Source: Candidatus Endomicrobiellum meruensis
GTDB lineage: Bacteria; Elusimicrobiota; Endomicrobiia; Endomicrobiales; Endomicrobiaceae
Direction: 5' to 3'
Length of the DNA: 64,000 nucleotides
Assembly: GCA_031282625.1 (NCBI GenBank)
Contig: JAITDI010000017.1
Span: forward strand, 1 to 64,000
Shown: one piece after another, positions 45,834-54,460 of the stretch
Layout: the number at the start of each line of letters is the position of its first letter
Position numbering within the stretch: the stretch's first letter is position 1
Made by a program: the position numbers and the translations under genes
Notes under the pieces: generated by a model
What the model was told of the DNA's origin: nothing
The model's input: the letters and a program-made list of their open reading frames with translations, nothing else
Databases searched by the model: none

Positions 45834-46619
45834 ATGAATATAATCGTTTGCATTAAGCAAGTGCCTAATACTACGAACGTTCAAATTGATCATGAAACAG
45901 GTAGATTAAAGAGAGATGGATTGGAATCTATAATAAATCCTTTTGACGAGTATGCCATAGAAGAAGGCGTAAGAATAAAGGAGAGAGTCGGAGGAAAAGT
46001 AACTGTTATTACTATGGGACCTCCTCAAGCTGAAGCTGTTTTAAGAGAAGCTATAGCAAAAGGGGCAGACGAAGGCGTTTTGCTAAGTGATAGAGCTTTT
46101 GGTGGAGCTGACACTTTGGCTACTTCTTATGCTTTATCAACAGCTGTAAGATTTTTAGGAAAATTTGATATAGTTATTTGTGGTAAACAAGCTTCAGATG
46201 GGGATACCGCTCAAGTCGGGCCAGGAATTGCGGAAATGTTGGATATTCCACACGTTGCTTACGTTAAAAAAGTAGAATCAGTTGACGATAAAACCATAAA
46301 GGTTGAGAGAATGATGGAAGACGGTTACGATTTGATAGAAAGTTCGCTTCCTGTTCTTTTGACTGTAGTTAAAGAAATAAATAACCCAAGAGTAGCGTCA
46401 TTGAAAGGCAAAATGGTGGCAAAAAAAGCTGTTATTAAAGTTTTGGATGCTGCGGCAATCGGCGCTGATGTCAAAAAGACGGGTCTTAACGGATCTCCGA
46501 CACAGGTTATGAAGATATTTACCCCTCCGCAAAGAACGGGTGGAGAAAAGTTTACTGGTGAACCTAATAAAGTTGCTGTTGCTTTGGTAAAGAGGTTGTC
46601 GGACCTAAGCCTTATATAA
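45834..46619 (+). CDS. etfB: Electron transfer flavoprotein beta subunit
   Basis: A 261-residue FAD/AMP-domain protein that, with EtfA, passes electrons to or from the acyl-CoA dehydrogenase. Seen: IVCIKQVPNTTNVQID at the start, NPFDEYAIEEGVRIKE, and CGKQASDGDTAQVGPGIAE near residue 128. The DGDTAQVGP text is typical of bifurcating-type Etf proteins that bind NADH and a second FAD, in contrast to mitochondrial-type Etf. No [Fe-S] sites here. Confidence 0.93.
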   Translation: MNIIVCIKQVPNTTNVQIDHETGRLKRDGLESIINPFDEYAIEEGVRIKERVGGKVTVITMGPPQAEAVLREAIAKGADEGVLLSDRAFGGADTLATSYALSTAVRFLGKFDIVICGKQASDGDTAQVGPGIAEMLDIPHVAYVKKVESVDDKTIKVERMMEDGYDLIESSLPVLLTVVKEINNPRVASLKGKMVAKKAVIKVLDAAAIGADVKKTGLNGSPTQVMKIFTPPQRTGGEKFTGEPNKVAVALVKRLSDLSLI

Positions 46620-46676
46620 AGAGAGAATTTATTTTTAGAGTTTAGAGTAAAGTTTTCTTAGAACGGAGACTTATAA

Positions 46677-47906
46677 ATGGCAAATAGTATAAAAGTATTA
46701 AACGATAAATGTGTTGGCTGCGGACAGTGCGCAGGGGCATGTCCTTTTGGTGCTATTTCAATGGTTGAAAGACCTGAACATCCAAAAAAGTTTAAGTTAG
46801 TTGTTATAGATTTGAATAAATGTACTTATTGCGGAACCTGTTTTCAAACTTGCAAGTTTAACTCTATAGAGATTAAGAAAGACGCTCCTCAAGCTGGCGT
46901 TGATAAAAGCGAATATAAAGGTGTGTGGGTTTATGCTGAACAAAGGCATGGAGAAATCGCTGGTGTTGTGTATGAACTTTTAAATGAAGGAAAGAGACTT
47001 TCCAAACAATTAGGAACGACTCTAAGTGCTGTTTTAATCGGCGATAACATAAAATCAAAAGTTCAGGATTTAATAAGTAGAGGAGCGGATAAAGTTTACG
47101 TTTGTGACGATCCTGTTTTTATTGAATTTCAGGATGATACTTATACCAGCATATTGACTCAGCTTATAAAGAAAGAAAAACCAGAAATTATTTTGATGGG
47201 TGCTACAAATATAGGACGTTCTTTTGCTTCAAGAGTGGCGGCAAGAATACATACTGGTCTTACTGCAGATTGTACATCTTTGGAAATTGATCTAGGAACA
47301 AGAAATCTTCAACAGACGAGACCTGCCTTTGGTGGAAACATTATGGCTACTATTTTAACGACAGGTCATCGCCCGCAGATGTGTACAGTAAGGCACAAAG
47401 TTTTCAAAGAGGCAAAAGTTGAAGAAGGGCAAAAAGGCGAGATTGTTGATTACAAAATTGATGTTGCAACTTTAGTAAACAGGACAAAGTTTTTAGGATT
47501 TATAGAAGACGAAAGCTCTAGTGTTAATATAGGCGATGCTGATATTATTGTAGCTGGAGGAAGAGGACTTGGTAAATCTGAAGGATTTAAACTTCTTAAA
47601 GATTTGGCTGAACTTCTTGGTGGAGCAGTAGGTGCTTCAAGAGCAGCTGTAGATTCTGAGTGGATACCGTACTCACACCAAATAGGTCAAACAGGCAAGA
47701 CTGTTGCGCCGAAGGTTTACATAGCGTGTGGAATATCTGGTCAAATACAGCACACTGTCGGTATGAATTCTTCGGATATTATAATAGCGATAAACAAAGA
47801 TGCATCTTGTCCTATGATGCAGACTGCGACTTACGCTCTGGAAGGTGATTTGTATGAAATAATTCCTAACATAATAAGAGAGATAAAGTCTATAAGGTGC
47901 AACTAA
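46677..47906 (+). CDS. etfA: Electron transfer flavoprotein alpha subunit fused to an N-terminal ferredoxin domain
   Basis: 409 residues. The first 65 carry two [4Fe-4S] motifs (CVGCGQCAGACPFGAI and CTYCGTCFQTCKFNSIEI). The remainder is EtfA: an N-terminal Rossmann-like domain, then the FAD-binding C-terminus (IVAGGRGLGKSEGFKLLKDL, VGASRAAVDSEWIPYSHQIG, GKTVAPKVYIACGISGQIQH). Fused ferredoxin domains occur in CarE of Acetobacterium caffeyl-CoA reductase, a known bifurcating complex. It is the likely electron entry or exit towards ferredoxin, which the hydrogenase downstream could re-oxidise. Separated from adhE by 110 bases with a promoter candidate. Confidence 0.93.
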   Translation: MANSIKVLNDKCVGCGQCAGACPFGAISMVERPEHPKKFKLVVIDLNKCTYCGTCFQTCKFNSIEIKKDAPQAGVDKSEYKGVWVYAEQRHGEIAGVVYELLNEGKRLSKQLGTTLSAVLIGDNIKSKVQDLISRGADKVYVCDDPVFIEFQDDTYTSILTQLIKKEKPEIILMGATNIGRSFASRVAARIHTGLTADCTSLEIDLGTRNLQQTRPAFGGNIMATILTTGHRPQMCTVRHKVFKEAKVEEGQKGEIVDYKIDVATLVNRTKFLGFIEDESSSVNIGDADIIVAGGRGLGKSEGFKLLKDLAELLGGAVGASRAAVDSEWIPYSHQIGQTGKTVAPKVYIACGISGQIQHTVGMNSSDIIIAINKDASCPMMQTATYALEGDLYEIIPNIIREIKSIRCN

Positions 47907-47929
47907 GTATTTATTAACTATTTTTTGTT

Positions 47930-47958
47930 TTCATATTTTGGTTTGTGTGAGGTATAAT
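47930..47958 (+). promoter_or_regulatory. Candidate promoter for adhE-hydrogenase
   Basis: TTCATA at 47930-47935 (four of six), a 17-base spacer and a perfect TATAAT at 47953-47958. A 50-base leader follows with GGGAG before the adhE ATG. Confidence 0.5.
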
Positions 47959-48016
47959 CTGGAGTCGTTTTAAAAGTAAAGATAGTTTTTGTGGGTAAAC
48001 CAATGGGAGATTTAAA

Positions 48017-50653
48017 ATGCCGAAAAAAACAATGGACGTTAGACTGGATCATGATAAAAAACAGACATTAGTAGTGGATACTCCTAAAGCTCTTAATACT
48101 CTTTTGGAGCATGTGAAAAAAGCGCAGGAAATTTATTCAAATTTTACTCAAGATCAGGTTGACGAAATTTTCAAAGCCGCAGCTATTGCGGCTAATCAAG
48201 CAAGAATTCCTCTAGCAAAAATGGCAGTTGAAGAAACTGGCATGGGAATAGTTGAAGATAAAGTTATAAAAAATCATTTTGCTTCTGAATATATTTACAA
48301 CAAACATAAAGATGCCCACACTTGCGGATTAATAAGCGAAGACAAAGTCAACGGAATTAAAATAGTTGCCGATCCTATTGGAATTATCGCAGGCGTAGTG
48401 CCGACTACAAATCCTACTTCTACTGCAATATTTAAATCTTTAATAGCTTTGAAGACGAGAAATGGAATTATTTTTTCTCCTCATCCTAGAGCGAAAAAGT
48501 CTACGATAGCTGCAGCTAGAATTATTCTTGAGGCTGCTGTTAAAGCAGGTGCGCCTGAGCATATAATAGGTTGGATAGACGTTCCGTCATTGGAACTTAC
48601 AAATTTACTCATGACTCACAAAGATATAGCTACAATACTTGCTACAGGTGGTCCAGGAATGGTCAAAGCGGCTTATTCTTCTGGTAAACCTGCTTTAGGT
48701 GTAGGTGCTGGAAACACGCCTGCAATTATTGACGAAACAGCAAATGTTCAGATGGCAGTATCTTCAATCCTTATGTCAAAAACTTTTGACAACGGCATGA
48801 TTTGCGCTTCAGAACAGTCAATAATAATCGTTAAAGAAATTTACGACACTGTTATAAAAGAATTAATGCTTCGCGGAACTTACATACTGAAAAAACAAGA
48901 AAGATATAAAGTTGCAAAAACCATAATTATTGATGGGAAGCTTAACGCAGCTATTGTGGGGCAGCCAGCTTATAAAATAGCCGAAATGGCTGGTGTAAAA
49001 GTTCCAAGAGATACTAAAGTTATTGCGGGCGAAGTCAGTGAAATCTCTTTGGAAGAAGAATTTGCTCACGAAAAGTTATCACCTGTAATTGCTATATGTA
49101 AAGCTGATAATTTTGAAGATGCGGTAGAAAAGGCTTATCAGCTTGTAGAGCTTGGCGGCGCAGGACATACATCGGTTCTATATACAGACGAAAGAAAACA
49201 AGAAAGAATAACTTATTTTGCTAAAAAACTTCATACTGGACGCATTTTGATTAACACTCCGTCATCTCAAGGCGGAATAGGAGATTTGTTTAACTTTAAA
49301 CTTGAACCATCATTAACACTTGGTTGCGGTTCATGGGGAGGAAATGCTGTGAGCGAAAACGTTGGTGTAAAGCACTTGTTGAACTATAAGACTGTGGCTG
49401 AGAGACGTGAGAATATGTTGTGGTTTAGAGTTCCTCCAAAAATTTATTTTAAAAGAGGCGCTACTGATTTAGCGTTGCGCGAGCTTGAAGGCAAAAAACG
49501 TGCATTTATAGTTACGGACAGATTTCTTTTCAACTCAGGAGCTATTTACAATATAACTAAGGTTTTAGAAGAGATAAACATTGACTATCAAATATTCTTT
49601 GACGTCAAGCCTGATCCTACTGTATCAACGATAAATGAAGCGTTGGCTATGCTTAGAACTTACGAGCCTGACATTATTATAGCTTTTGGCGGCGGCTCTC
49701 CTATAGATGCGGCTAAGATTATGTGGTTGATGTATGAAAATCCCGGTACAGATTTTAAGGACGTAGCTATGCGTTTTATGGACATAAGAAAGAGAATTTG
49801 CAAGATTCCAGAACTTGGAACGAAAGCACAGCTAATAGCTATACCAACTACATCGGGAACAGGATCTGAAGTTACTCCATTTGCTGTGATTACGGAAGAT
49901 TCAACTCATATAAAATATCCTATAGCTGATTATGCTTTAACGCCAAATATGGCTATTATTGATCCGAATTTTGTGGACTCAATGCCTAAGGGACTTTGTG
50001 CTGCTTCGGGAATAGACGCTTTAACTCATGCTGTAGAAGCTTACGTTTCTGTACTTGCAACAAACTTTACAAATTCCCCTGCATTGGAAGCCGTTAAACT
50101 TGTGTTTAGGTATTTGCCTCGTTCTTTTCAAAAGGGCGCTGACGATCCAATAGCAAGAGAAAAAATGCACTATGCTTCTACGTTGGCTGGTATGGCTTTT
50201 GCAAACGCATTTTTGGGATTGTCTCACTCGTTAGCTCACAAACTAGGTGCGGCTTTTAACATCCCCCACGGAATTGCAAACGCATTGGTTATCAATCAGA
50301 TTATAAGATACAATGCTACTGATAAGCCGAGAAAACAGGCAATATTCCCTCAATATAAATTTCCAAATGCAAAAACAAAGTATGGGCAGATTGCTGATAA
50401 TTTAGATCTTGGTGGAAAGAATGACGACGAAAAAGTAGAGCTGTTGATTAAATCCATAACGCAGCTTAAAAAAGATATTCAGATACCTCTTTCAATAAAA
50501 GAAATGGGTATTTCTGAAAAAGATTTCAACGCCAAGCTTGAAACACTAGTTGAACAGGCATTTGACGACCAGTGTACTGGAGCAAACCCTGTGTACCCTT
50601 TAATGGATGATATCAGAGAAGTTTTCATAAAGGCTTATAACGGTGAAATATAA
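48017..50653 (+). CDS. adhE: Bifunctional acetaldehyde-CoA / alcohol dehydrogenase
   Basis: Reduces acetyl-CoA to acetaldehyde and ethanol with two NADH; forms spirosomes in other bacteria. The N-terminal CoA-acylating aldehyde dehydrogenase (residues 1-440) has VPTTNPTSTAIFKSLIALKT, GPGMVKAAYSSGKPALGVGA and the nucleophile cysteine in DNGMICASEQS. The C-terminal iron alcohol dehydrogenase (460-878) has FGGGSPIDAAKIMW, the TTSGTGSEVTPF loop, GIDALTHAVEAYVS and the metal histidines in SHSLAHKLGAAFNIPHG. Length normal. It heads a two-gene unit with the hydrogenase, matching redox disposal in sugar fermentation. Confidence 0.97.
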   Translation: MPKKTMDVRLDHDKKQTLVVDTPKALNTLLEHVKKAQEIYSNFTQDQVDEIFKAAAIAANQARIPLAKMAVEETGMGIVEDKVIKNHFASEYIYNKHKDAHTCGLISEDKVNGIKIVADPIGIIAGVVPTTNPTSTAIFKSLIALKTRNGIIFSPHPRAKKSTIAAARIILEAAVKAGAPEHIIGWIDVPSLELTNLLMTHKDIATILATGGPGMVKAAYSSGKPALGVGAGNTPAIIDETANVQMAVSSILMSKTFDNGMICASEQSIIIVKEIYDTVIKELMLRGTYILKKQERYKVAKTIIIDGKLNAAIVGQPAYKIAEMAGVKVPRDTKVIAGEVSEISLEEEFAHEKLSPVIAICKADNFEDAVEKAYQLVELGGAGHTSVLYTDERKQERITYFAKKLHTGRILINTPSSQGGIGDLFNFKLEPSLTLGCGSWGGNAVSENVGVKHLLNYKTVAERRENMLWFRVPPKIYFKRGATDLALRELEGKKRAFIVTDRFLFNSGAIYNITKVLEEINIDYQIFFDVKPDPTVSTINEALAMLRTYEPDIIIAFGGGSPIDAAKIMWLMYENPGTDFKDVAMRFMDIRKRICKIPELGTKAQLIAIPTTSGTGSEVTPFAVITEDSTHIKYPIADYALTPNMAIIDPNFVDSMPKGLCAASGIDALTHAVEAYVSVLATNFTNSPALEAVKLVFRYLPRSFQKGADDPIAREKMHYASTLAGMAFANAFLGLSHSLAHKLGAAFNIPHGIANALVINQIIRYNATDKPRKQAIFPQYKFPNAKTKYGQIADNLDLGGKNDDEKVELLIKSITQLKKDIQIPLSIKEMGISEKDFNAKLETLVEQAFDDQCTGANPVYPLMDDIREVFIKAYNGEI

Positions 50654-50671
50654 TAATTAAAGCAGGAAAGA

Positions 50672-52126
50672 ATGAACAGCAAAAATCAGGAAATAGGTTT
50701 AAAAAAAGAAGTATTAGAAAAAATAATAAAAGCGTTCTTCTCAGATAATTTTGAAGAGACTACTCGTCGTATCCCTTTGAGCATGCGTCCTAAGGGATAC
50801 GAGGTTCTTTATAGGTGCTGTATTTATAAAGAAAGGGCAATTTTAAGAGATAGAGTTATAGCAGGGCTTGGATTCTCTATTGAAGATGACGATGAAGCAA
50901 TTGATTTGTCTAAATATGCAAAAAAAGCACTTGAACGCGAACATCTTGACGACAAGCCCCTTACTCTTATTGAAACGGCGTGCCAAGGTTGTGTTCCTAA
51001 CAGAATTTATGTTACGGACGTATGCCAAGGATGCGTGGCAAGGCCATGTGAAGCTACATGCAAATTTGGTGCTGTAAGCATTGTAAATGGCAGGTCTAAG
51101 ATAGATCCCGCTAAATGTAAAAACTGTAAAATGTGCATACCAGCGTGTCCCTATAACGCTATAGTGAAAATAGCGGTTCCTTGCGAGGACTCTTGTCCTG
51201 TAGATGCTATCAAAAAGAACGAAAATGGCACAGCTAAAATAGATTACAATGTTTGTATATCCTGCGGTAAATGCATGATGGCATGTCCTTTTGGAGCCGT
51301 TAACGAGAAAAGTCAAATAGTTGATGTTTTGAAAAATATTAAGATTGACAGGAAAGTTGTCGCTATGGTTGCGCCGTCTATTGTAGGTCAGTTTCAAGGT
51401 TCAGTGTATCAGTTAAAAGCGGCTTTGAAAAAGGCAGGCTTTTACGATGCATACGAAGTTGCCGAAGGAGCCGATATTACTACTAGAAACGAAGCTCTTG
51501 AATTTGTGGAACGCATGGAATCTGGCGAATCTTTTATGACGACCTCATGCTGCACTGGTTATAATCAGTTTATAAAAAAGCATCTGCCCGAAGTAAAAGA
51601 GTTTGTGTCAACTACAAAAACGCCTATGTATTATATAGCTCAAAAAGTTAAAGCTGAACACCCAGAATACGTTACTGTTTTTATAAGTCCTTGCGTTGCA
51701 AAAAAAAGCGAAGCCTGTGATAATGAAAATGTTAATTACGTTATAAATTATGAAGAACTTGCAGCTTTGTTTTCAGCTAAAGGTATTAAAGTTCAAGATT
51801 GCGTTGAAGAGAAATTTGAGATTGAAAGCTCAAAGCAGGGACGAAATTTCGGAGTTACAGGCGGAGTTGCAGGAGCTGTGGCAAAACTTTTAGAAGATAA
51901 AAAAGATTTTGCAAAACCTTACGTTATTAATGGCTTAAATAAAGAAACAATAAAGCATTTAAAGAAGATGGTTAAAGATAAAAAATGTCTTGAAGGCAAT
52001 TTAGTGGAAGTAATGGGCTGCGAAGGCGGTTGTATAGGTGGAAATGCCACTATTTGTGCCCCTAGAATAGTTCAAAAAGCTATAAAGACATTGTACGATC
52101 AAAGCAAAGATATAGAAAAAAAGTAA
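50672..52126 (+). CDS. Monomeric [FeFe] hydrogenase with variant H-cluster motif
   Basis: A 484-residue cytoplasmic hydrogenase. After a conserved N-terminal region (RRIPLSMRPKGYEVLYRCCI), ferredoxin-like cysteine clusters follow (CQGCVARPCEATCKFGAV, CKNCKMCIPACPYNAI, CISCGKCMMACPFGAV). The H-cluster domain follows, with the three ligand motifs TSCCTGYNQF (L1), FISPCVAKKSE (L2) and VMGCEGGCIGGN (L3). All the expected cysteines are present, but L1 has Thr-Gly where Pro-Ala/Ser is usual. The layout resembles group B monomeric enzymes; group assignment is my estimate. Likely oxidises reduced ferredoxin to release H2. It follows adhE by 18 bases and ends at a strong terminator. Maturation genes hydEFG are not in the window. 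Confidence 0.88.
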   Translation: MNSKNQEIGLKKEVLEKIIKAFFSDNFEETTRRIPLSMRPKGYEVLYRCCIYKERAILRDRVIAGLGFSIEDDDEAIDLSKYAKKALEREHLDDKPLTLIETACQGCVPNRIYVTDVCQGCVARPCEATCKFGAVSIVNGRSKIDPAKCKNCKMCIPACPYNAIVKIAVPCEDSCPVDAIKKNENGTAKIDYNVCISCGKCMMACPFGAVNEKSQIVDVLKNIKIDRKVVAMVAPSIVGQFQGSVYQLKAALKKAGFYDAYEVAEGADITTRNEALEFVERMESGESFMTTSCCTGYNQFIKKHLPEVKEFVSTTKTPMYYIAQKVKAEHPEYVTVFISPCVAKKSEACDNENVNYVINYEELAALFSAKGIKVQDCVEEKFEIESSKQGRNFGVTGGVAGAVAKLLEDKKDFAKPYVINGLNKETIKHLKKMVKDKKCLEGNLVEVMGCEGGCIGGNATICAPRIVQKAIKTLYDQSKDIEKK

Positions 52127-52139
52127 TTTCTATTTTATA

Positions 52140-52169
52140 AAGCCACGCAGAAAACTGCGTGGCTTTTTT
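52140..52169 (+). terminator. Rho-independent terminator after the hydrogenase gene
   Basis: An 11-bp perfect GC-rich stem (aagccacgcag / ctgcgtggctt) with a 4-base loop and a run of six T's. Ends the adhE-hydrogenase transcript. Confidence 0.95.
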
Positions 52170-52242
52170 CTGTAAATTCTGAGTTTCATCAAATAGCAAA
52201 AAGTCAGGATATTGTATAGTTGATAAAATAAAAGGTGAACAT

Positions 52243-53223
52243 ATGTCTAAAATTTTACTTACAGGGGCGAACGGATTTGTTGGAAGCCATATTGCCGAGG
52301 CATTAATAGAAGCTAATCATAAAGTTACATGTACTATAAGGCAAACGTCAAATTTAAAGTGGATTGAAGATCTCCCTCTTGAATACAAATACGGCGATTT
52401 AGGCAATAAAAAATTCTTACAAGAAATTGTAGAAGATGTAGATGTTGTTATACATTGCGCAGGAGTTGTCCGCGCTATGACTAAAGAAGATTATTTTAAA
52501 GAGAATATAGAAAATACAAAAAGTCTTTGCGAAGCGATTTTAAGAAATAATTCTAATTTAAAAAAGTTTGTTTTTATTTCTTCGCAAGCTGCAATGGGAG
52601 CATCACCTATAGGAATTATCAGGAAAGTTACAGATGTTCCAGAACCTGTTTCTGACTATGGTTTAAGCAAAATAGAAACAGAGAAAGCCGTAAGAGAAGT
52701 GCTTTATGGAAAAGTTCCATACACTATTTTTCGTCCTGCAAGTATTTATGGTCCTAGAGACAACGATATATTTATATTTTTTAATCTAATACATAAGCAT
52801 TTAAGACCTGTAACTACTAAGAAAAGATTTTTACAGTTAGTTTATGTTAAAGATGTTGCAAAGTCTGTATTGTTATGTCTTGAAAATAGAAAAAGTGACA
52901 ATAATACTTATTATCTTGCAAATTCTTCCACTTATACTTGGGCAGAGATTGGAAAAATTATTTCATATTCAGTTGGCGTTAAGTCTTTTCCATTATTGAC
53001 TCCCGACTTCGCTTTTAAAACGGCGGGATTTATTATGGAAGTTATTTCAAGATTAACAGGAAAGCCAGCAGTGTTAAACAAACAGAAAATTACAGAGATG
53101 CTTCAAGATTCTTGGGTTGCCGATACTTTTCCCGTTGAAACCGACTTAAACATCAAATTTAGCAACCTTGAAGTTGCATCTCAAATTACGTATAATTGGT
53201 ATTTGGAAAATGGTTGGTTTTAA
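52243..53223 (+). CDS. NAD-dependent epimerase/dehydratase family protein (candidate ceramide reductase, CerR-like)
   Basis: A 326-residue extended short-chain dehydrogenase. It has the Rossmann loop LLTGANGFVGSHIAEAL at the start, the serine segment FVFISSQAAMG, the catalytic YGLSKIETEKAV pair near residue 147, and FRPASIYGPRDND. No transmembrane segment of note. Proteins of this kind lie next to serine palmitoyltransferase in many sphingolipid-making bacteria, where CerR reduces the 3-keto-ceramide; that role is inferred here from the neighbours. Otherwise it would be a generic nucleotide-sugar epimerase. First gene of a three-gene unit that begins after a strong terminator. Confidence 0.75.
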   Translation: MSKILLTGANGFVGSHIAEALIEANHKVTCTIRQTSNLKWIEDLPLEYKYGDLGNKKFLQEIVEDVDVVIHCAGVVRAMTKEDYFKENIENTKSLCEAILRNNSNLKKFVFISSQAAMGASPIGIIRKVTDVPEPVSDYGLSKIETEKAVREVLYGKVPYTIFRPASIYGPRDNDIFIFFNLIHKHLRPVTTKKRFLQLVYVKDVAKSVLLCLENRKSDNNTYYLANSSTYTWAEIGKIISYSVGVKSFPLLTPDFAFKTAGFIMEVISRLTGKPAVLNKQKITEMLQDSWVADTFPVETDLNIKFSNLEVASQITYNWYLENGWF

Positions 53224-53252
53224 ATATAAAAATGTAAGTAAGGAGTTCCGTG

Positions 53253-54440
53253 ATGAGCGCAGACGTTTTTGAGAAATGTTTTGGATTCCATGCTGTTGAT
53301 GATTTGAAACAAACTGGTTTTTATCCTTATTTTCATAGAGTTGAGTCCGAGCAAGGACCTGAAATTATAGTTGACGGCAGTAAAAAAATAGTCGTTTGTT
53401 CAAATAATTATCTTGGACTTGCAAATCATCCTAAAGTTATAGAATCTTCAATTCTTGCTGCAAAGAACTACGGAACATCTTGCACTGGATCAAGATTTCT
53501 CAATGGAACAAATGATCTGCATGAGAAAGTTGAAAGAAAATTCGCCAAATTCGTTGGTAAAGAAGACGCTATTCTTTTTACTACAGGACATCATTCAAAT
53601 TTAGGCGCAATTTCATGCCTTGTAGGCAAAAGCGAGGTTGTAGTTACGGACAGATTAGACCACGCTTCTATCATAGACGGTTGCCGTTTGTCTTTTGGAG
53701 AAATGGTAAGATTTAGACACAATGATATGAAAGACTTAAAAAGACAACTTGCTAGATACAAAGGCAAAGGCATATTGATTGTTGTTGACGGCGTCTTTAG
53801 TATGGAAGGCGATATTACAAACTTACCTGAAATTTCTAAACTTGCAAAAAAATACGGAGCTAGGCTTTTTGTTGATGAAGCCCACTCTTTAGGAGTTTTG
53901 GGCGAAAAAGGCACTGGAACCGGAGAATATTTTAACATGCAGGACGACGTTGACGTTGTTATGGCGACAGCTTCCAAATCTTTGGCTTCAATTGGCGGAT
54001 TCATAGCAAGCAATTCAAAGGTTATAAATTACATTAAACATAATGCAAGAAGCATGATTTTTACTGCAAGCCTTCCTCCGGCGTGTGTGGGAGCTATTGA
54101 TGCGGCGTTAGACTTGATTGTTGCTGAGCCTGAGAGAAGAGCGAAATTGATGCAGATGGCAAGTAAAATGAAAAAAGAATTTAAGGCTATGGGTTATAAT
54201 GTTAATAATTCTCAATCGCCAATTATACCTTTAACTGTTGGGAACGACTTGGTTGCTTTCAAAATGTGGCGAATGCTCTTTGATGAAGGCATATTTGCTT
54301 CTCCAGTTGTAACTCCTGCGGTTCCCGAAGGGCAATCAATAATAAGAACAAGCTATATGTCAACGCATACTGATAACCACTTGGATTTTATATTAGATAA
54401 ATTTAAAAAAGTTGGTAAACATCTTGGCGTAATAGCATAG
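53253..54440 (+). CDS. spt: Serine palmitoyltransferase-like alpha-oxoamine synthase
   Basis: A fold-type II-like PLP enzyme of the alpha-oxoamine synthase family, which also holds KBL, BioF and ALAS. Evidence for the SPT branch: an N-terminus with DDLKQTGFYPYFHRVESEQG, CSNNYLGLANHPKVIE, GTSCTGSRFLNGTNDLHEKV, LDHASIIDGCRLSFGEM, DGVFSMEGDITNLPEI, FVDEAHSLGVLGEKGTGTGE and the PLP-lysine MATASKSLASIGGF. The FHRVESEQGPE-type opening and SKSLAS lysine block look like bacterial SPT rather than glycine C-acetyltransferase. SPT condenses serine with an acyl-CoA or acyl-ACP to 3-ketosphinganine. I use ATG 53253 (after AAGGAG), not the GTG at 53250. Confidence 0.82.
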   Translation: MSADVFEKCFGFHAVDDLKQTGFYPYFHRVESEQGPEIIVDGSKKIVVCSNNYLGLANHPKVIESSILAAKNYGTSCTGSRFLNGTNDLHEKVERKFAKFVGKEDAILFTTGHHSNLGAISCLVGKSEVVVTDRLDHASIIDGCRLSFGEMVRFRHNDMKDLKRQLARYKGKGILIVVDGVFSMEGDITNLPEISKLAKKYGARLFVDEAHSLGVLGEKGTGTGEYFNMQDDVDVVMATASKSLASIGGFIASNSKVINYIKHNARSMIFTASLPPACVGAIDAALDLIVAEPERRAKLMQMASKMKKEFKAMGYNVNNSQSPIIPLTVGNDLVAFKMWRMLFDEGIFASPVVTPAVPEGQSIIRTSYMSTHTDNHLDFILDKFKKVGKHLGVIA

Positions 54441-54460
54441 TTTTTTTAGGAAATATATAA

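Noticed and set aside
53253-54440. Glycine C-acetyltransferase (Kbl) for threonine breakdown
   Set aside because: No tdh neighbour, and the N-terminus and lysine block look more like bacterial serine palmitoyltransferase; kept only as the main alternative.
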